DNA of 26,944 nt from Trileptium ribeirensis (Eukaryota > Nematoda > Enoplea > Enoplida > Thoracostomopsidae), in NCBI GenBank assembly GCA_030248225.1, contig JASANE010001757.1, positions 1-26,944 on the forward strand. The letters are read 5' to 3'. Within the stretch, counting starts at the first letter, position 1; every line of letters begins with the position of its first letter. Both the position numbers and the translations under genes were made by a program. This document shows positions 1 to 10,489 of this stretch, piece after piece. The notes under the pieces are model-generated. The model searched no databases and had not been told where the DNA came from. It saw nothing but the letters and a program-made list of their open reading frames with translations.

Positions 1-790
1 AGATCACCGGGGAGTCGTGGAAGCCGGGGTTGTCCGGGCACCACAACAGAGTAAACCGTGGTGCAGCTGGGATCCCTTAGGGCCAGAACTGGTCCTAGTA
101 CAAATGACCTTTTCCTAGTTTCCCCGCTGTTGAAGAGCGCAAAGTTGTTATACCTAATTGTTTGCACTATGCTAATATAATGCTTGGTGACAACAAATCA
201 ACGAACATGTTCTGCCATTATTGACACAAAAGTTCAGCTAAATGTATTTAGTAGATGTATGCATAGCGTAAATACATATGTCTTTACAATTATATGTTTA
301 CAAAGTTATATATTTGCATCATACATGGACTGAGGTCCGAATTGGCGGGAGTATCTGGATTCCCAGGGTGAGGGATCTTTCACCTCTCAAGAGACAGTAA
401 GCCCGTCGGTGGTAGGTCTGGCCCCTTCGGTGCTTATGTTTTATAAATTGTTTGTGACAATGATAAATACGCAGTAATTGTGGCTTTTTAGATTGTCGCA
501 GATAGTTTTGGAGGAACAAATTCCCTGTGACCAATAGTTGTTTATAAAAATTCTTGTGCGTATGACAGGCATCGCAGCACTGCCATATCTGAGGAGGATC
601 AGCTACGATAAGCCAGTGATCACATTCATTGATGTACGGACCATACGATGATAGTATTTGTTTTTCTCTGAACATATGTATACATTGTATATCATCAGTG
701 CGTAATGTCCGTCGGATTAGATGGAGGTATATTGTTCCGGCCAGGGCTTTGTTCCGCTGGGTGGAGGGATAATTCAGGTGGGTAAATTTT
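1..790. other. No recognised gene; left flank
   Basis: I see no recognisable protein domain, RNA gene or terminal repeat here. A long open frame on the minus strand (319-1167) crosses this stretch, but it runs through the palindrome array to its right, which is open in several frames because its 30-bp period is a multiple of three, so I do not call it a gene. Confidence 0.4.
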
Positions 791-797
791 CGAACTA

Positions 798-1000
798 TCA
801 CGGACGATCGGTCGTTTATAACATTTGTTATAAACGATCGATCGTCCTTAGCAAATATTACAAACAGTTCGTCGTTTGTAATATTTGTTACGGACGACGA
901 ATCGTCCGTAACCAAATTTATAAACGCCTTGTCGTTTATAACCTGATATACAGACGATCGATAGTTTGTAACAAGGTACGGACGACGCATCGTTTGTAAC
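798..1000. repeat. Tandem array of seven 25-bp imperfect palindromes, exact 30-bp period
   Basis: Seven units start at 798, 828, 858, 888, 918, 948 and 978. Each is an imperfect palindrome of about 25 bp, mostly of the form TTAnnnACG...CGTnnnTAA(C), followed by a spacer of 5 bp (for example ATTTG, AAATA, CAAAT). The arms come in three variants: TTATAAACG, TTACAAACG and TTACGGACG. Changes on one side are usually matched on the other, as in TTACGGACG paired with CGTCCGTAA at 888-912. The array is open in more than one frame on both strands and would encode 10-residue repeats, but that follows from the period. It lies upstream of the retroelement pol fragments. Similar GTAAC/GTTAC palindromes recur at 6087-6200. 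Function is unknown. Confidence 0.85.
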
Positions 1001-1379
1001 AAAAATTTTCCAGTTGCTGTACGCATTATTCTGTGAACGGCGCATAAGTTGACAATCAGCTGTGCGATAACAACATTTGACCATCCATCAAACCAAGCCA
1101 CTGGTTTAATCGCAAACATGGTCGACAACGATCTGCAGCACAAATATTTGTCGTACGATGTCCCCAACTCTATGACACCGTTGGTGTCGAATGTCCTTTA
1201 ATTTTGGTTGGGGGATACATGGTCGGCCGCAGGAAGATGAGGAAGGTTACGCCAGGAGGGAGTAACATCTATGCTACTGAAAATTTTTCATAAATTTGCT
1301 TAATTTTTCCCAATTTTCGCTGAATTTCTAAATATGTTTGCATATGAAGGCAGCACATAGAAATACGGTGTGGAGTTAA

Positions 1380-1832
1380 CGGTGCGGAGCCTTATAAAGG
1401 GTAGATTTGGCTTGAGGAGTGCCCGATAGTTAAAAGTAATCACCCCTACATCCTTATGGACACCAACGCATGACACACGAAAATCTTCGTCTTGGGGTAG
1501 TATTATCTCAAGATTACGATAGATTGGAACACTATGTAGCCTAAGCTTCGAGGACACTCGCCCCTGCTGAGAAAAATTATGCGATTACTGAAAAAGAAGG
1601 CTTGACAGTAATTTGGTCGGTCAAGTATTTTCGACACTACTTGCTCGGCAGAATGTGTAAAGTGGTGACAGACCACTCCGCCTTAAAATGGTTAATGAAC
1701 TTCTCAAAGACAAATGACAGACTCCTGAGATGATCATTACTCTTGTCAGAGTTCGATTTTGAGGTACAACATCGCCCTGGTATGGTTCACGCCAATAGCG
1801 ACGCGCTCTCAAGGAGCCCCGTCTTTCCCTGA
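1380..1832 (+). pseudogene. pol: Ty3/gypsy-type pol fragment: end of reverse transcriptase and RNase H
   Basis: From 1572 one frame shows the RNase H signature of Ty3/gypsy pol: KNYAITEKE, then WSVKYFRHYL, VTDHSALKWL, and the C-terminal FEVQHRPG...HANSDALSR. RNase H removes the RNA strand during reverse transcription. Upstream, in the same frame, LGVVLSQ and ASRTLAPAEK extend the match, with a stop replacing the residue before ASR. Before about 1450 the frame shifts (a CPIV...ILMDTNA stretch fits the connection to the RT domain). A further in-frame TGA lies at 1731-1733 where Trp is usual. The RT catalytic core is not recognisable in the window. The assignment is firm for the family; the copy is dead. 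Confidence 0.85.
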
Positions 1833-2264
1833 TCGAAACCGACCAAGAAAATGATGATGATGAAAAATTATGATTTCCTAGGTGATAACATAAATTGTAT
1901 AAAATCTGCAAATACCTTAAATTTTAAAGATGACTTGAATCCTGTAGATCAGTCCAGAGGAAGCTTAATGACATCCGAGAATAACATTCGTAACTTAAAA
2001 CGTTTTGATAATCAATTACGACCAATAATGAAATAGTTAAAAAGCCGAAGCGCAGGTGGTGAAAGTGGTAAGAAAAACGACGACCACAGGCATGAAAGCT
2101 ACGTTATTATTAAAGGTTGCTACACCATGTATGGAACGAAAAATGACCTAACCGTAGACCCAAGCTTTGCTACCAATTTGATAGAACCTTTGCAAAAATT
2201 GCGGAACAATTTTGTTGGAATTCAATGCATAACGATATCAAAATTGGTGTTATTCATGTGTATT
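1833..2264 (+). other. Decayed pol linker between RNase H and integrase
   Basis: In an intact Ty3/gypsy element this interval would carry the linker and the integrase HHCC zinc finger. I cannot recognise the zinc-finger residues; only short open stretches remain (for example 1851-2036). The spacing still matches collinear pol order, so I read it as eroded element sequence rather than an insertion. Confidence 0.45.
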
Positions 2265-3003
2265 TTGAAAACGAAAAAAGTGTCCGGGTAAAAAAATTAA
2301 GCTTCCACTACATTCAATACCAATTTCCGCAAAACCTTTCGATATGCTGGCCGTGGATTGTGTAGGTCCCCTAAAAGAAACCGAACGAGGGAATAAACAT
2401 ATAGTTGTATTTACCGAGCATCTAACTAAGTGGGCCGATGCATTTGCAGTTCCTGATATAGCAAACGAAACTATTGCCACGCTAGTCGTGAAAGAAATTG
2501 TGTCGGTATTGAGCCCCTTAAAAATTGTTATCTGATCGTGGTTCAAATTTTATGAGTGAATTAATACGATGGGTATGTCACTTTACCGATACCAGGAAGT
2601 TAAATACTTCTCCCTATAAACCTTCTACAGATGGTCAGTGTGAGCGGTTAAACAAAACTTTAAGTATAATGCTTTCTCATTATGTTAATACTGTTCACAC
2701 AGATCGGGATAAGCATTTGAATTTGTATTTGCTTACTGAACCGCCGTGCACGAATCCACTAAACAGACTCCGTTCTTTCTACTTTATGGCCGTGATCTCC
2801 GTTTTGGTATTGAAATGGGACTAGGATTCTACAATTTACTGCAAATCGGAAAAGTAATTACATTGGAAGGTTATCGAGAAACTCTCGTAACTGGTTTTGG
2901 AATTGCTCGAAAACTAGCTACTAATAATATCAAAAAGGTCCAATATAAGCAGCGGGAATACTATAGCATAACTGTTTCCGAACATAAGCAACGCAACATA
3001 TAA
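2265..3003 (+). pseudogene. pol: Ty3/gypsy-type integrase core, frameshifted
   Basis: Integrase joins the cDNA copy to host DNA. All three positions of the D,D-x-E catalytic core can be seen: the Asp in MLAVDCVGPL (near 2356), the Asp in LSDRGSNFMS (near 2530) and the Glu in DGQCERLNKTL (near 2645). A C-terminal block HESTKQTPFFLLYGRD (2746 onward) follows. The reading frame changes near 2525 and again near 2745, so at least two frameshifts break the protein. Upstream KCPGKK fits the end of the zinc-finger region. It is collinear with RNase H upstream and the envelope-like gene downstream, as in gypsy-type elements that carry env. Confidence 0.88.
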
Positions 3004-3008
3004 ACATA

Positions 3009-3412
3009 ATGGTTAGAGCTAACAAACATTTTTCAGTAGTATTTAAACTGGAAGGAACTTTGGATAATGCCCAAGATTTTATTGAACATCATATAGTAAT
3101 ACCGTTGAAGCTTAGTATACAAGACCCAAAATTATCACCCTCATGTTTCAGTGTAGGTCATCAAAATATAACAGGTCCCACAGGATTCCTTGTAAGGCAA
3201 TTTTGTAACATGTTAATAAACATGAATAAAGCATTTATTTCAACTAATAAAAGGGCAAAACTAAATTGGAAAATATGGAAGAAAATACTAAAATTTTAAC
3301 AAAATCCAATTCGACTCCTCATCGAAATAAAAGAGGTATCTTATGCAATCTAGCCTGTTTTATTGAATCTGTTTTCGGTGGTTGTAATCTAGGAGCTGGC
3401 GCTGATGCCTCT
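3009..3412 (+). pseudogene. env: Envelope-like gene, 5' part (F-like fusion protein of a gypsy-type element)
   Basis: This follows integrase directly. The first open part (3009-3299) is weakly conserved and fits a surface subunit only by position. The second (from 3266, another frame) carries a dibasic RNKR followed by a Gly-rich hydrophobic stretch, near 3323-3400. This resembles the furin-type cleavage site and fusion peptide of the baculovirus-F-like envelopes found in insect gypsy elements. The frame is broken by a shift near 3266-3299, and similarity stops near 3412 where the minisatellite element begins. The downstream half resumes at about 5360. The copy is disrupted and cannot encode a full protein. 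Confidence 0.6.
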
Positions 3413-3427
3413 AAGGTAAGAAAAGCA

Positions 3428-4340
3428 CTTTATGGGGCATTTAAGATAACTTGGGTGCGCTTTATCTCTAGTTTATCCCACAGTGAAGCGTGACAGTATG
3501 GGACATTGGCACAGTCAAAGCTGACTATCAGTTTTGTCCTGAGGTTACAGATAGCTCTGTATAGTGTTCACATGGTTAGGCAGAACCATGTGGGACAAAT
3601 TTACCCGTCTCGCCTGACTGTTATAAATTGTTATAATACCATATATATTGTAATTTTTATATTATGTAATGTATTTATTAATATATTAACGACAATTTAA
3701 ATTTTGGCAGCCGTCCAATGCGGTAAATTCAAATTTTGGCGGCTGTTCAACGCGGGAATTTCAAATTTTGGCAGCTATCCAATTTGGTAAATTTAAATTT
3801 TGGCAGTTCTCCAGCGGGGTAAATTCAAATTTTGGCAAGGATCTAAGCGTTAATTTCTATTTTAGTAGCCATCCAGCGCAGGAAATTTAAATTTTGGAAG
3901 TTTTTCAGCGCGGCAATTTCAAATTTTGGCAGCGGTCCAATGCGGTTAATTTCTATTTTAGTAGCTGTCCAGCGCAGAAAATACAAATTTTGGCAGCTGT
4001 CTAACGCGGTAAATACAAAGTTTTGAGTCTGTCCAGCGGGGGAAATTCAAATTTTGGCAGCTGTCCAACGTTGTAAATTCAAATTTTGGCAGCAGTCCAA
4101 CGCGGTTAATTTATATTACGGGAGCTATCCAGCGCGAGAAATTCAAGTTTTAGCAAAATACAAAATATGGCAGCTGTCCAACCTGGAAATTCAAGATTTG
4201 GCAGAAGTCCAAGCTTAACATTATACCTAATGCAGTGTTATCGTATACAGTGGGCTCCGACTGTGCAGAACAGATGTCTGACTCCGGGATCACTTGTGTG
4301 AAAAACCTGACAGTATCACTAAGGTGCTATATATGTCTTC
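3428..4340. mobile_element. Dispersed element with 32-bp minisatellite core, copy 1
   Basis: The left part (TATGGGGCATTTAAGATAAC, from about 3431) and the right part (through ATGTCTTC at 4340) are closely similar to the ends of a second copy at 19142-21200, so this is a dispersed element. The core (about 3700-4215) is a degenerate tandem array of about 32-bp units resembling AAATTCAAATTTTGGCAGCT plus a GTCCAACGCGG part, roughly 16 units here. No transposase is present. It interrupts the envelope-like gene. A non-autonomous DNA transposon or Helitron-like element is possible, but no diagnostic terminus is secure. Confidence 0.75.
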
Positions 4341-5343
4341 CAGGGAGTAACCGGAATATTCCGGTTTCTGCTCTGACGAAAATGGTGTTCCGGTTGCGAT
4401 GCCGGCAAAAGGCAAAACCATACCGGAACCAGAATTCTGGTTTAAACATTTTTTGAAATTTTCCACATTTTAGTTTCATTTCGGATCCAAACATATGTAA
4501 TATACATTATACAATGATCAAGATCCAATACAACCAAGCAAAAGAAAAGATTAATTAAGCGATTTGCCATGTGAAACGTAAGTAGGGCACATAAATTCAG
4601 TCGGAATTTTTCATAATAATCTGCAGGAGTTTATTAACAAATCAAAGCCAGGGCGATGCTTGTAGCAGCTATTTTACACATTCAGAAGTGTCCGGGTTAG
4701 GTTAGAATTAAACCGGTCCAACTGGGTAACAGAGTTTGGATTACGTAGAAGTACTTAGGGTATGCTTGGTTAACATAAATTGAACCAGCCTGTGCGCTTG
4801 TAAACTTTGTAAATCAGGCTAAATTGAAGTAAACTAACATTATCTGCAACTCAGCCAGAAGCTGCTTTCTTGGCAATGAACTGTATCTATTGAAACTGCG
4901 AGCAGCATCACAGTTTGTCTCATTTATAGCATTCTGATTAGAAAGTTATCATCATTATCATCTAACTGGCGGGCACCGTTTATCCAGCGCTATCCTAAAC
5001 AGTGTGTTTTACCACTGATCAGAAAATTAGTTTCTATCCATTAATTTCTTTTGGAATCATATAAACCAATAATTTCATGTTTCCTACAGAAATTCGTGTA
5101 ACAAACGTATGCGTAATAAAGGAAGGCGACTGGGGACAAAGCGAAAGTGTGGTATTCTACGCTCCAAGCCTTGTGAGCACATTCGGTTTGACTATATCAA
5201 TCCACTATACCTTCATTTCTTCCATCATCTGTTTTACTATATATAAATTTCGAAGACCAGGTTCCGGTTCCGGATCCGGTTTAACTGGACGGTTCCGGTT
5301 GCTGGTTCCGGTTCCGGTAAAATTTGGTACCGGTTATTCCCTG
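4341..5343. mobile_element. Non-autonomous element with hAT-like terminal inverted repeats
   Basis: The left end starts CAGGGAGTAACCGG and the right end, read in reverse, starts CAGGGAATAACCGG, a 14-bp inverted repeat with one mismatch. CAGGG ends are typical of hAT transposons. Both subterminal regions are full of ACCGGAA/TTCCGG motifs (4348-4440 and 5260-5335), as expected for transposase binding clusters. The expected 8-bp target duplication is not clear: the flanks ATGTCTTC and CTGTACTG match at only four positions. No transposase is seen in the 1003 bp. It abuts the minisatellite element, and the envelope-like frame resumes just beyond it. Confidence 0.65.
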
Positions 5344-5359
5344 CTGTACTGGTACGTCG

Positions 5360-6003
5360 TCAGAGGTTGTCAGAGTCAATGACCGCCTTATTTCGCTGTC
5401 TAAGCTAGTAACAAAAGGGTTCCAAAATCAGGACAAACGTATTAATGTTATTTCAAATTTAACGGCTAAGCTAGGTGAAGTACAAGAAGGCTTTACGAAT
5501 TCAATTAAGTCGCTTGGTTTCGCATTAAACCAATCAATTCAGCTCAGCTATGTGGAATTGAATTTTAACTCAGACCTAATTCGGTGGCTATCAAGTTTTT
5601 TCTTATGGAACGAACAAATTGAGGGCATTTATACTCTAGCTAATGCCCTGGGTTATTTTGAAAGGGTTATATCTCACCTGACATTATTGCACCCATAAGT
5701 CTCAAACATACGCTCTTATCTCTTGGCGATAAAATTTCGGAGCTGAATTAACCTCATGCATGGGTCAGATGAGATAAATAAGTATTACACTACTCCAATT
5801 GAAAAAGCAGTTTATACAGGAATCGAAAGTTTGATTGTGGCTTTAAAGATTCCAATCGTTCGTGAAAATATGGAATTTGGTTTATGGGGAATCACATATG
5901 GTCAAATAGACTTAGGCAAATCAGTTTATATGCAAGTTAATCCCAAAAATGAATTACTTGGCGTAAATAAAGGTGGACCACTATTTATTTTGATGAAGAG
6001 AGC
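5360..6003 (+). pseudogene. env: Envelope-like gene, 3' part, truncated before the membrane anchor
   Basis: The same frame runs through this stretch with two in-frame stops (5696-5698 and near 5744). A helical Ser/Leu-rich region (about 5370-5690) and then a block containing LIVALKIPIV and, later, a YMQV segment resemble the ectodomain of baculovirus-F-like envelope proteins. I do not find the C-terminal transmembrane segment or cytoplasmic tail: similarity ends near 6003 and repetitive DNA follows. Together with 3009-3412 it represents one gene cut by about 1.95 kb of inserted repeats. The family assignment rests on order and motif style, so it is moderate. Confidence 0.55.
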
Positions 6004-6086
6004 ACAACATTTACTGAGAAATGTGTGCACTTGCTCGACATCGTCAGCGTATACACACGTGTGTATTAAAGTAATACATTCGACAG

Positions 6087-6200
6087 TATGTAACAACCTT
6101 CGTGAGTTGTTACGCACAGCGAATTCTGCGTAACAACTTTGGAACATTGTTCCGCATAAGCTCTTGTATGTAACGAGATTGCTAAGGTTGTTACGTCCAG
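6087..6200. repeat. Three palindromic units, exact 40-bp period
   Basis: Units start at 6087 (TATGTAAC), 6127 (TGCGTAAC) and 6167 (TATGTAAC). Each contains an imperfect palindrome with GTAAC on the left and GTTAC (or GTTCC) on the right, for example TGTAACAAC...GTTGTTACG. The middle unit also holds the perfect GGAACATTGTTCC. The design resembles the 30-bp array at 798-1000. A further isolated palindrome of the same style lies at 6693-6720 (TGTAACAGGACCG...CTGTTACG). Confidence 0.75.
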
Positions 6201-6720
6201 CCCATTTGTGCCGCGTTCACATTAAGATGTGGGCGGCGTCTGTACACCGTGTCAAAAATGCAAAGGTTTTGCGACGCACTAGAATTTCTAATAATGGCGA
6301 TGCTGCTGTGTTGACACAAATCACGCAGTCTAGTGTCATAGCCATAGCCTTGCCACATTACGCTGTGCTATTTTATGATTATCAATACGTTTTCGTGATT
6401 TTTGCTGCAGTAACTGCATAGACATTGTCGTTTCGCCTATATATCACCACGCTGTGAGTTTACAGATGCAGGACCACTACTATCTGGAGAGATCAGTGCA
6501 ATGGAACAGGTCAAGCGGCGCTACTACTACGATAAAACACTATTATGCACAATCACAACTGCAAATATTGTTATGCTACAATTATGAAATAATAAAAGTC
6601 GTTATTAGGTAAAATCCAAAATCTTCGTTTCGCTCCATGTGTGACTTAAGATGCATTATATTTTGGCAACTAAAGTTCTACTTTGTTTATATGTAACAGG
6701 ACCGTTCCGGTCTGTTACGT
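6201..6720 (+). promoter_or_regulatory. LTR-like region after the envelope gene (tentative)
   Basis: By position the 3' LTR of the gypsy-type element should lie here. A TATATAT sits at 6438-6444 and an AATAAA polyadenylation signal at 6591-6596, a plausible spacing for a promoter and polyadenylation site within one LTR. TGTAACA-type ends are present at about 6089 and 6693, but the matching 5' LTR is outside the window, so the borders cannot be tested. A short open frame (6164-6421) shows no recognisable domain. Confidence 0.3.
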
Positions 6721-8635
6721 TGGCCCCAACTCTCATCAAGGTCCGTTAAGGACTCGTCAAAGCCTGAAAGGCTGATAAACAGTGCTGTAACACGACTCGG
6801 CCCGACGTTCCGTGTTCCGTCGTGTAAACCTGACCCCTGTAGCGCCATGGATTTGTATTGCTCGTATACTCTTGTCCGTCGTTATGCCGTATGGAATCTT
6901 AACTGCTTTTCATGTCGCTATAATTGTCCGTCGTATATGTAATGCTTTCTTTTGTATTTGTGCGCAAGTAGAATCTAGGAGGAGACGTGTCAAAGAACGA
7001 GAACATTGAAATAGCGCTGAACTGAACCAATCATAGGAAAACTTTTATCAGGTTTATTAGGTTTATAGAAACTTAGACCAGGCCAGAATTTCTTGGGTAT
7101 ATTCTTAAGCACGTAAAATCAAAATTACGACCGTCCGGGCATAGGAGGCCTCTGGGCCGCTCGCCATGCATCGAACGGCAGTGACTCTTCGCTGAACAAC
7201 GAACAGCACCGACACTAAAATCCACTGCGGAGCGCACAAATATCAAAATATTAACTTTAGCTAGTTTAACCAAAACTTCTCTCCATGGTTGAGCTCAAAG
7301 GAAAACAACGGCAAACGCGAAAACAACAAATTCGGATTTTCATAAACAGGTGAAGCGGTCACGGTTTCAACGAACCGTAGCTGGTCAACAGCTAGGAATT
7401 TGAATTTATGCTCCGAATACTTTTCGGTGCAAAAGTTAATGGTTTCCAACGAGGTCAAATTGGCAACTTCGGTTCATAGCTTGTCGAGTTATATTAATAA
7501 TTTCATCTGTTACTCGTCGAAACAACCGCTGCTACGCTAGGTAGGGTTGTTGTCATCATCTGATAGCATCTCTTTTCTATGTCGCAAATCTCTTTCGGCC
7601 CCTAATGTCTTCCCAGGTCTAAGGCGAACCTTAGCCCGTTCCGTCTCTAACCCTAGATACCTTGTCTTATTTGCAACGGCTACAATACAAACCGATTCGG
7701 GCCAAATCGCCTCCGAATTAACGCCATCGTCGAGTTTATAACCCTTCACGATTTTCTATGGAAGGCCCTAGATCGGCTCTTTGGGTATCACTGTGTCGAT
7801 TCAACGAATCTATAACTAAAGAGCAGCGTCATATTACGACCTGCTCCTTTGTCTGTACATTGGGTACAGCGAAACTGCGTCTGCACACCTCATTTCTATC
7901 AACATAACTCGATCAGGAGCGTTGTAACTGTTCCCTCTTTTTCAAGCAGTAACTCCGGTGAGAGTTTGATACATCACCAAGTATCCCAGACATCAAGAAT
8001 TCCAATGCGCCCTAGCGGGTCTTTATCTACCCAGCCGTTCACCCGCTATAACGCACACCTTGTCCCGGTATGTCATTTGCTACTGTATGCCATAGGAGTT
8101 AACAGTTAATTTTCTTCCATTTTGTGAAATAGTATTATTTTTCAGCCTGCCCTAAATATTGCCATGCGACCGCTTATTCTACTCGCGTATTTTTGGCCAA
8201 CACAACAATGTGCGGCAGGTCTTTATCCGATCATCTGTTGACCCGTAGTAATCCTCTAAGCTACGCCCCAAAATCGCCTAAGTCTGATAGGGGGCACAAA
8301 ATTGCGAAAGACTTCCGTCGAAACTCTCTCTAGTTGCACCATTTTAGTAGGTTTAAAAATCCCAGTCGTGGGACATGGGTATTACCCCACGTTCGAATCG
8401 CCCTCTCAAGGCAAGTCCAATGATAGCCCTGGGGCCTCTTTCTACCCAGCCGTTAGGCCAGGACAGCCTGCTAAAGCTCCCTGTACTAATTTATATAAAG
8501 TGGCCCGCGTGGGTCAGGGCCTAATGTCGGGCCAAACTTGTTTATGTTTGGTATTAATTGGACCCATTCTTTGTTCTGGGAACGATTTTGACTTCGGCCC
8601 CTCGAAAATACCACGGGAACCCCTTGCCCCCGCGA
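6721..8635. other. No recognised gene
   Basis: Short open frames occur on both strands (for example 7261-7458 and 7537-7749 on the minus strand) but none has a domain I recognise. A segment of about 40 bp at 8001-8040 recurs in diverged form at 8416-8455 (shared TCCAATG at the start and CTACCCAGCCGTT at the end), suggesting an old duplicated repeat. I see nothing else. Confidence 0.4.
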
Positions 8636-8850
8636 ACTTTTCAAGCCGTCTTGTTTCTTTTTCGTGTGTGTCTCTCTTTAATCGACCTTTTCGGTCGTTC
8701 TTTTATTTTTTCCTCGTTGTCTGTCGTTTCTCTCCTTGCTTTGTTTTTTCTCGCTCTGTGTTTCGCTTCTTTTATTTTCTTTTCTGTCAGCCTTCTTTCT
8801 CTCTCTTTCTTGTTCTTTCTTTCTCTCTTTTGTCTCCCTTCTTTGTCTTA
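8636..8850. repeat. Pyrimidine-rich low-complexity tract
   Basis: About 215 bp dominated by T and C on the + strand, with runs such as TTTCTCTCTTT. Open frames across it (8302-8874, 8558-8851) encode Phe/Leu/Ser-rich strings that simply mirror the composition, so they are not called as genes. Confidence 0.75.
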
Positions 8851-9308
8851 ATTTTGATTAAAATTATTATCTAAATATCAGTGATTTTACTAACTAATAT
8901 TAACTATATATATATTATAAAGGATAAAACACTGCACCAGGTAAATATATTCATATAAAGGTTATATATATTGTATATAAGAAATAAAAACAAAATTTTC
9001 CTAAATTCGTAAGTTTTGCGAATTTGGTAAGATATGTAGATGTATATGTACATAACAACACAGGGGGGTAGGTTTGACGCCCCGCGGTGGTCCCTGTGAA
9101 CCCCAGGCGGGGGTGCCCTTCTGGCCGATGGTTCCACAAAGAGTGTCCCGCCCTTGGGCGCCGAGAGGGTCCCGACCCGCGGCACGTTCATCTTTGGGAG
9201 CCCGTGAATCGGCGTTTGTTTCATGAAAATTCCAAAATCGCAATAAATACAAAACAGACCAACATATATGTATGTAGTGTTCACATGCGGGGACGTGGTT
9301 TGGATGGC
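8851..9308. other. AT-rich then GC-rich unassigned sequence
   Basis: 8870-9060 is AT-rich with TATA-type stretches; 9061-9190 is abruptly GC-rich. Open frames occur on both strands without recognisable domains. I cannot assign an origin. Confidence 0.35.
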
Positions 9309-9488
9309 GATTGGCTAGAAAATCGGCTGTATGAGCCCTTTGGTAGCCAATCATTTTGAGCGCCAAACCTACATATAAACGTGCAATTTGTGCACGTTGG
9401 CTCACGGTTTTCATGGTAATTTCATAAACTACATAAAAACGTGCAATGCTTGCGCGAGGACGCGTGGATTCCATGGAACGTCTTTGAT
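9309..9488. repeat. Degenerate 60-bp tandem repeat, about three units
   Basis: The clearest pair starts CTACATATAAACGTGCAAT (9369) and CTACATAAAAACGTGCAAT (9429), exactly 60 bp apart. A weaker third unit precedes them. The minus-strand open frame across the region (9001-9474) shows a matching 20-residue periodicity, which is a consequence of the period and not evidence of a gene. Confidence 0.6.
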
Positions 9489-9664
9489 GAGATTTGGGTC
9501 GGGTTCACAGCTAGACAACGGATTTAGTTTTGTAAACTATTATCTTGGAACTTTTGTATTAATAATTAGTAGTTAAATATCAATATTTTACGAATTTTAT
9601 ATTAATAATTAATATTTCAATGATTAGGATTGCTTTGGTCTTGCTTTAAAATTGCTAGAACAAA

Positions 9665-9971
9665 GGGCGAAATTTCGACCTTCGCCCCAATTTTGCAGAT
9701 GCCCGTCCATTGTTCTCGCTTCTCTCTAAACGGTCTACGGGTTTACGGTAAGCGCCGAATTCCAAAGTTTTGAAACTTTTCCGATTGGCGATCGGAAAGA
9801 AATCGCAAAAATGGAGGGCGGCCGAAAATTGATCTTGATTGGACCTCGCTAAATCTGCTATCCTAAAGTACAGGAAAATTTTTCGAGGTCGGACGTGACG
9901 TCCGATCTCTTGAAATCAGTTTGACTTCGACACCACGGAGTTCGGTCTACTTTACTGGCCAGCTCCGTGGT
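9665..9971. repeat. Cluster of five perfect short inverted repeats
   Basis: Within about 310 bp are GGGCGAA/TTCGCCC (9665-9687), AAAGTTT/AAACTTT (9764-9779), TTTCCGAT/ATCGGAAA (9778-9798), TCGGACGT/ACGTCCGA (9889-9905, one-base centre) and ACCACGGAG/CTCCGTGGT (9932-9971). All stems are perfect over 7-9 bp. The cluster may be a structured element or the subterminal region of an old transposon; no coding function is evident. Confidence 0.6.
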
Positions 9972-10489
9972 CTTAGCTTGTACCATCTATTGACGTCGTT
10001 TACACTATTTATCTTTCGCATGGATTTTCGATCGAAGGACGTTGGAGAGGAATCCACGTGCCGTCCCGTGTCGCGTGAAGGGGTACGAGCTGGTGCTGCC
10101 CGCTGGGATCAAAGGCGTAAGTATGGGTGTGGGAAGCTAGGAACAGTTCAAGGGGGTTTAACTTCCCAAGGCTAGGTGCGTGATATCTGACTCATGGCCA
10201 ACAGTATCCTTAAAATATCAGCTTGATCGTAGCAAACATCGGTTCTTATGAGTTGATTTACCCCGTCCGCCATCTGGCATTCCCTTCGTTCTGGAACTGC
10301 TACGCCCTTCGTTTTCCTAGAGTCGTCTAAGTCATCGGTACAAAATCCTGTGCGAACTTTAGGAAAATTTTGGTTGAAGTCTCTCTGATTCCCTGTGATT
10401 ATAGGTAGCACACAAAATAAATTATTTAGATATTATAGGTCCAATTTTCAAACCTATTGAGCTGAGTTAGGATTTCAAAGAATTTCTCC
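9972..10489. other. No recognised gene
   Basis: Short open frames (9921-10175 plus, 10172-10411 minus) lack recognisable domains. I see no RNA gene or transposon end. Confidence 0.35.

Noticed and set aside
798..1000. CRISPR array
   Set aside because: The repeats are palindromes that vary between units and the spacers are only 5 bp; the context is eukaryotic mobile elements.
319..1167. Longest open frame in the window, 282 codons on the minus strand
   Set aside because: It crosses the 30-bp palindrome array, which stays open in several frames on both strands because its period is divisible by three. The parts outside the array show no domain I recognise.
8345..8410. Possible tRNA or SINE with TTCGAATC near 8392
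   Set aside because: The flanking T-arm bases do not pair and there is no good A box at the right distance.
8302..8874. 190-codon open frame ending in a Phe/Leu/Ser-rich tail
   Set aside because: The tail is the translation of a pyrimidine-rich tract and the front has no recognisable domain.
9001..9474. 157-codon minus-strand open frame with 20-residue periodicity
   Set aside because: The periodicity is explained by the underlying 60-bp tandem repeat; no domain is seen.
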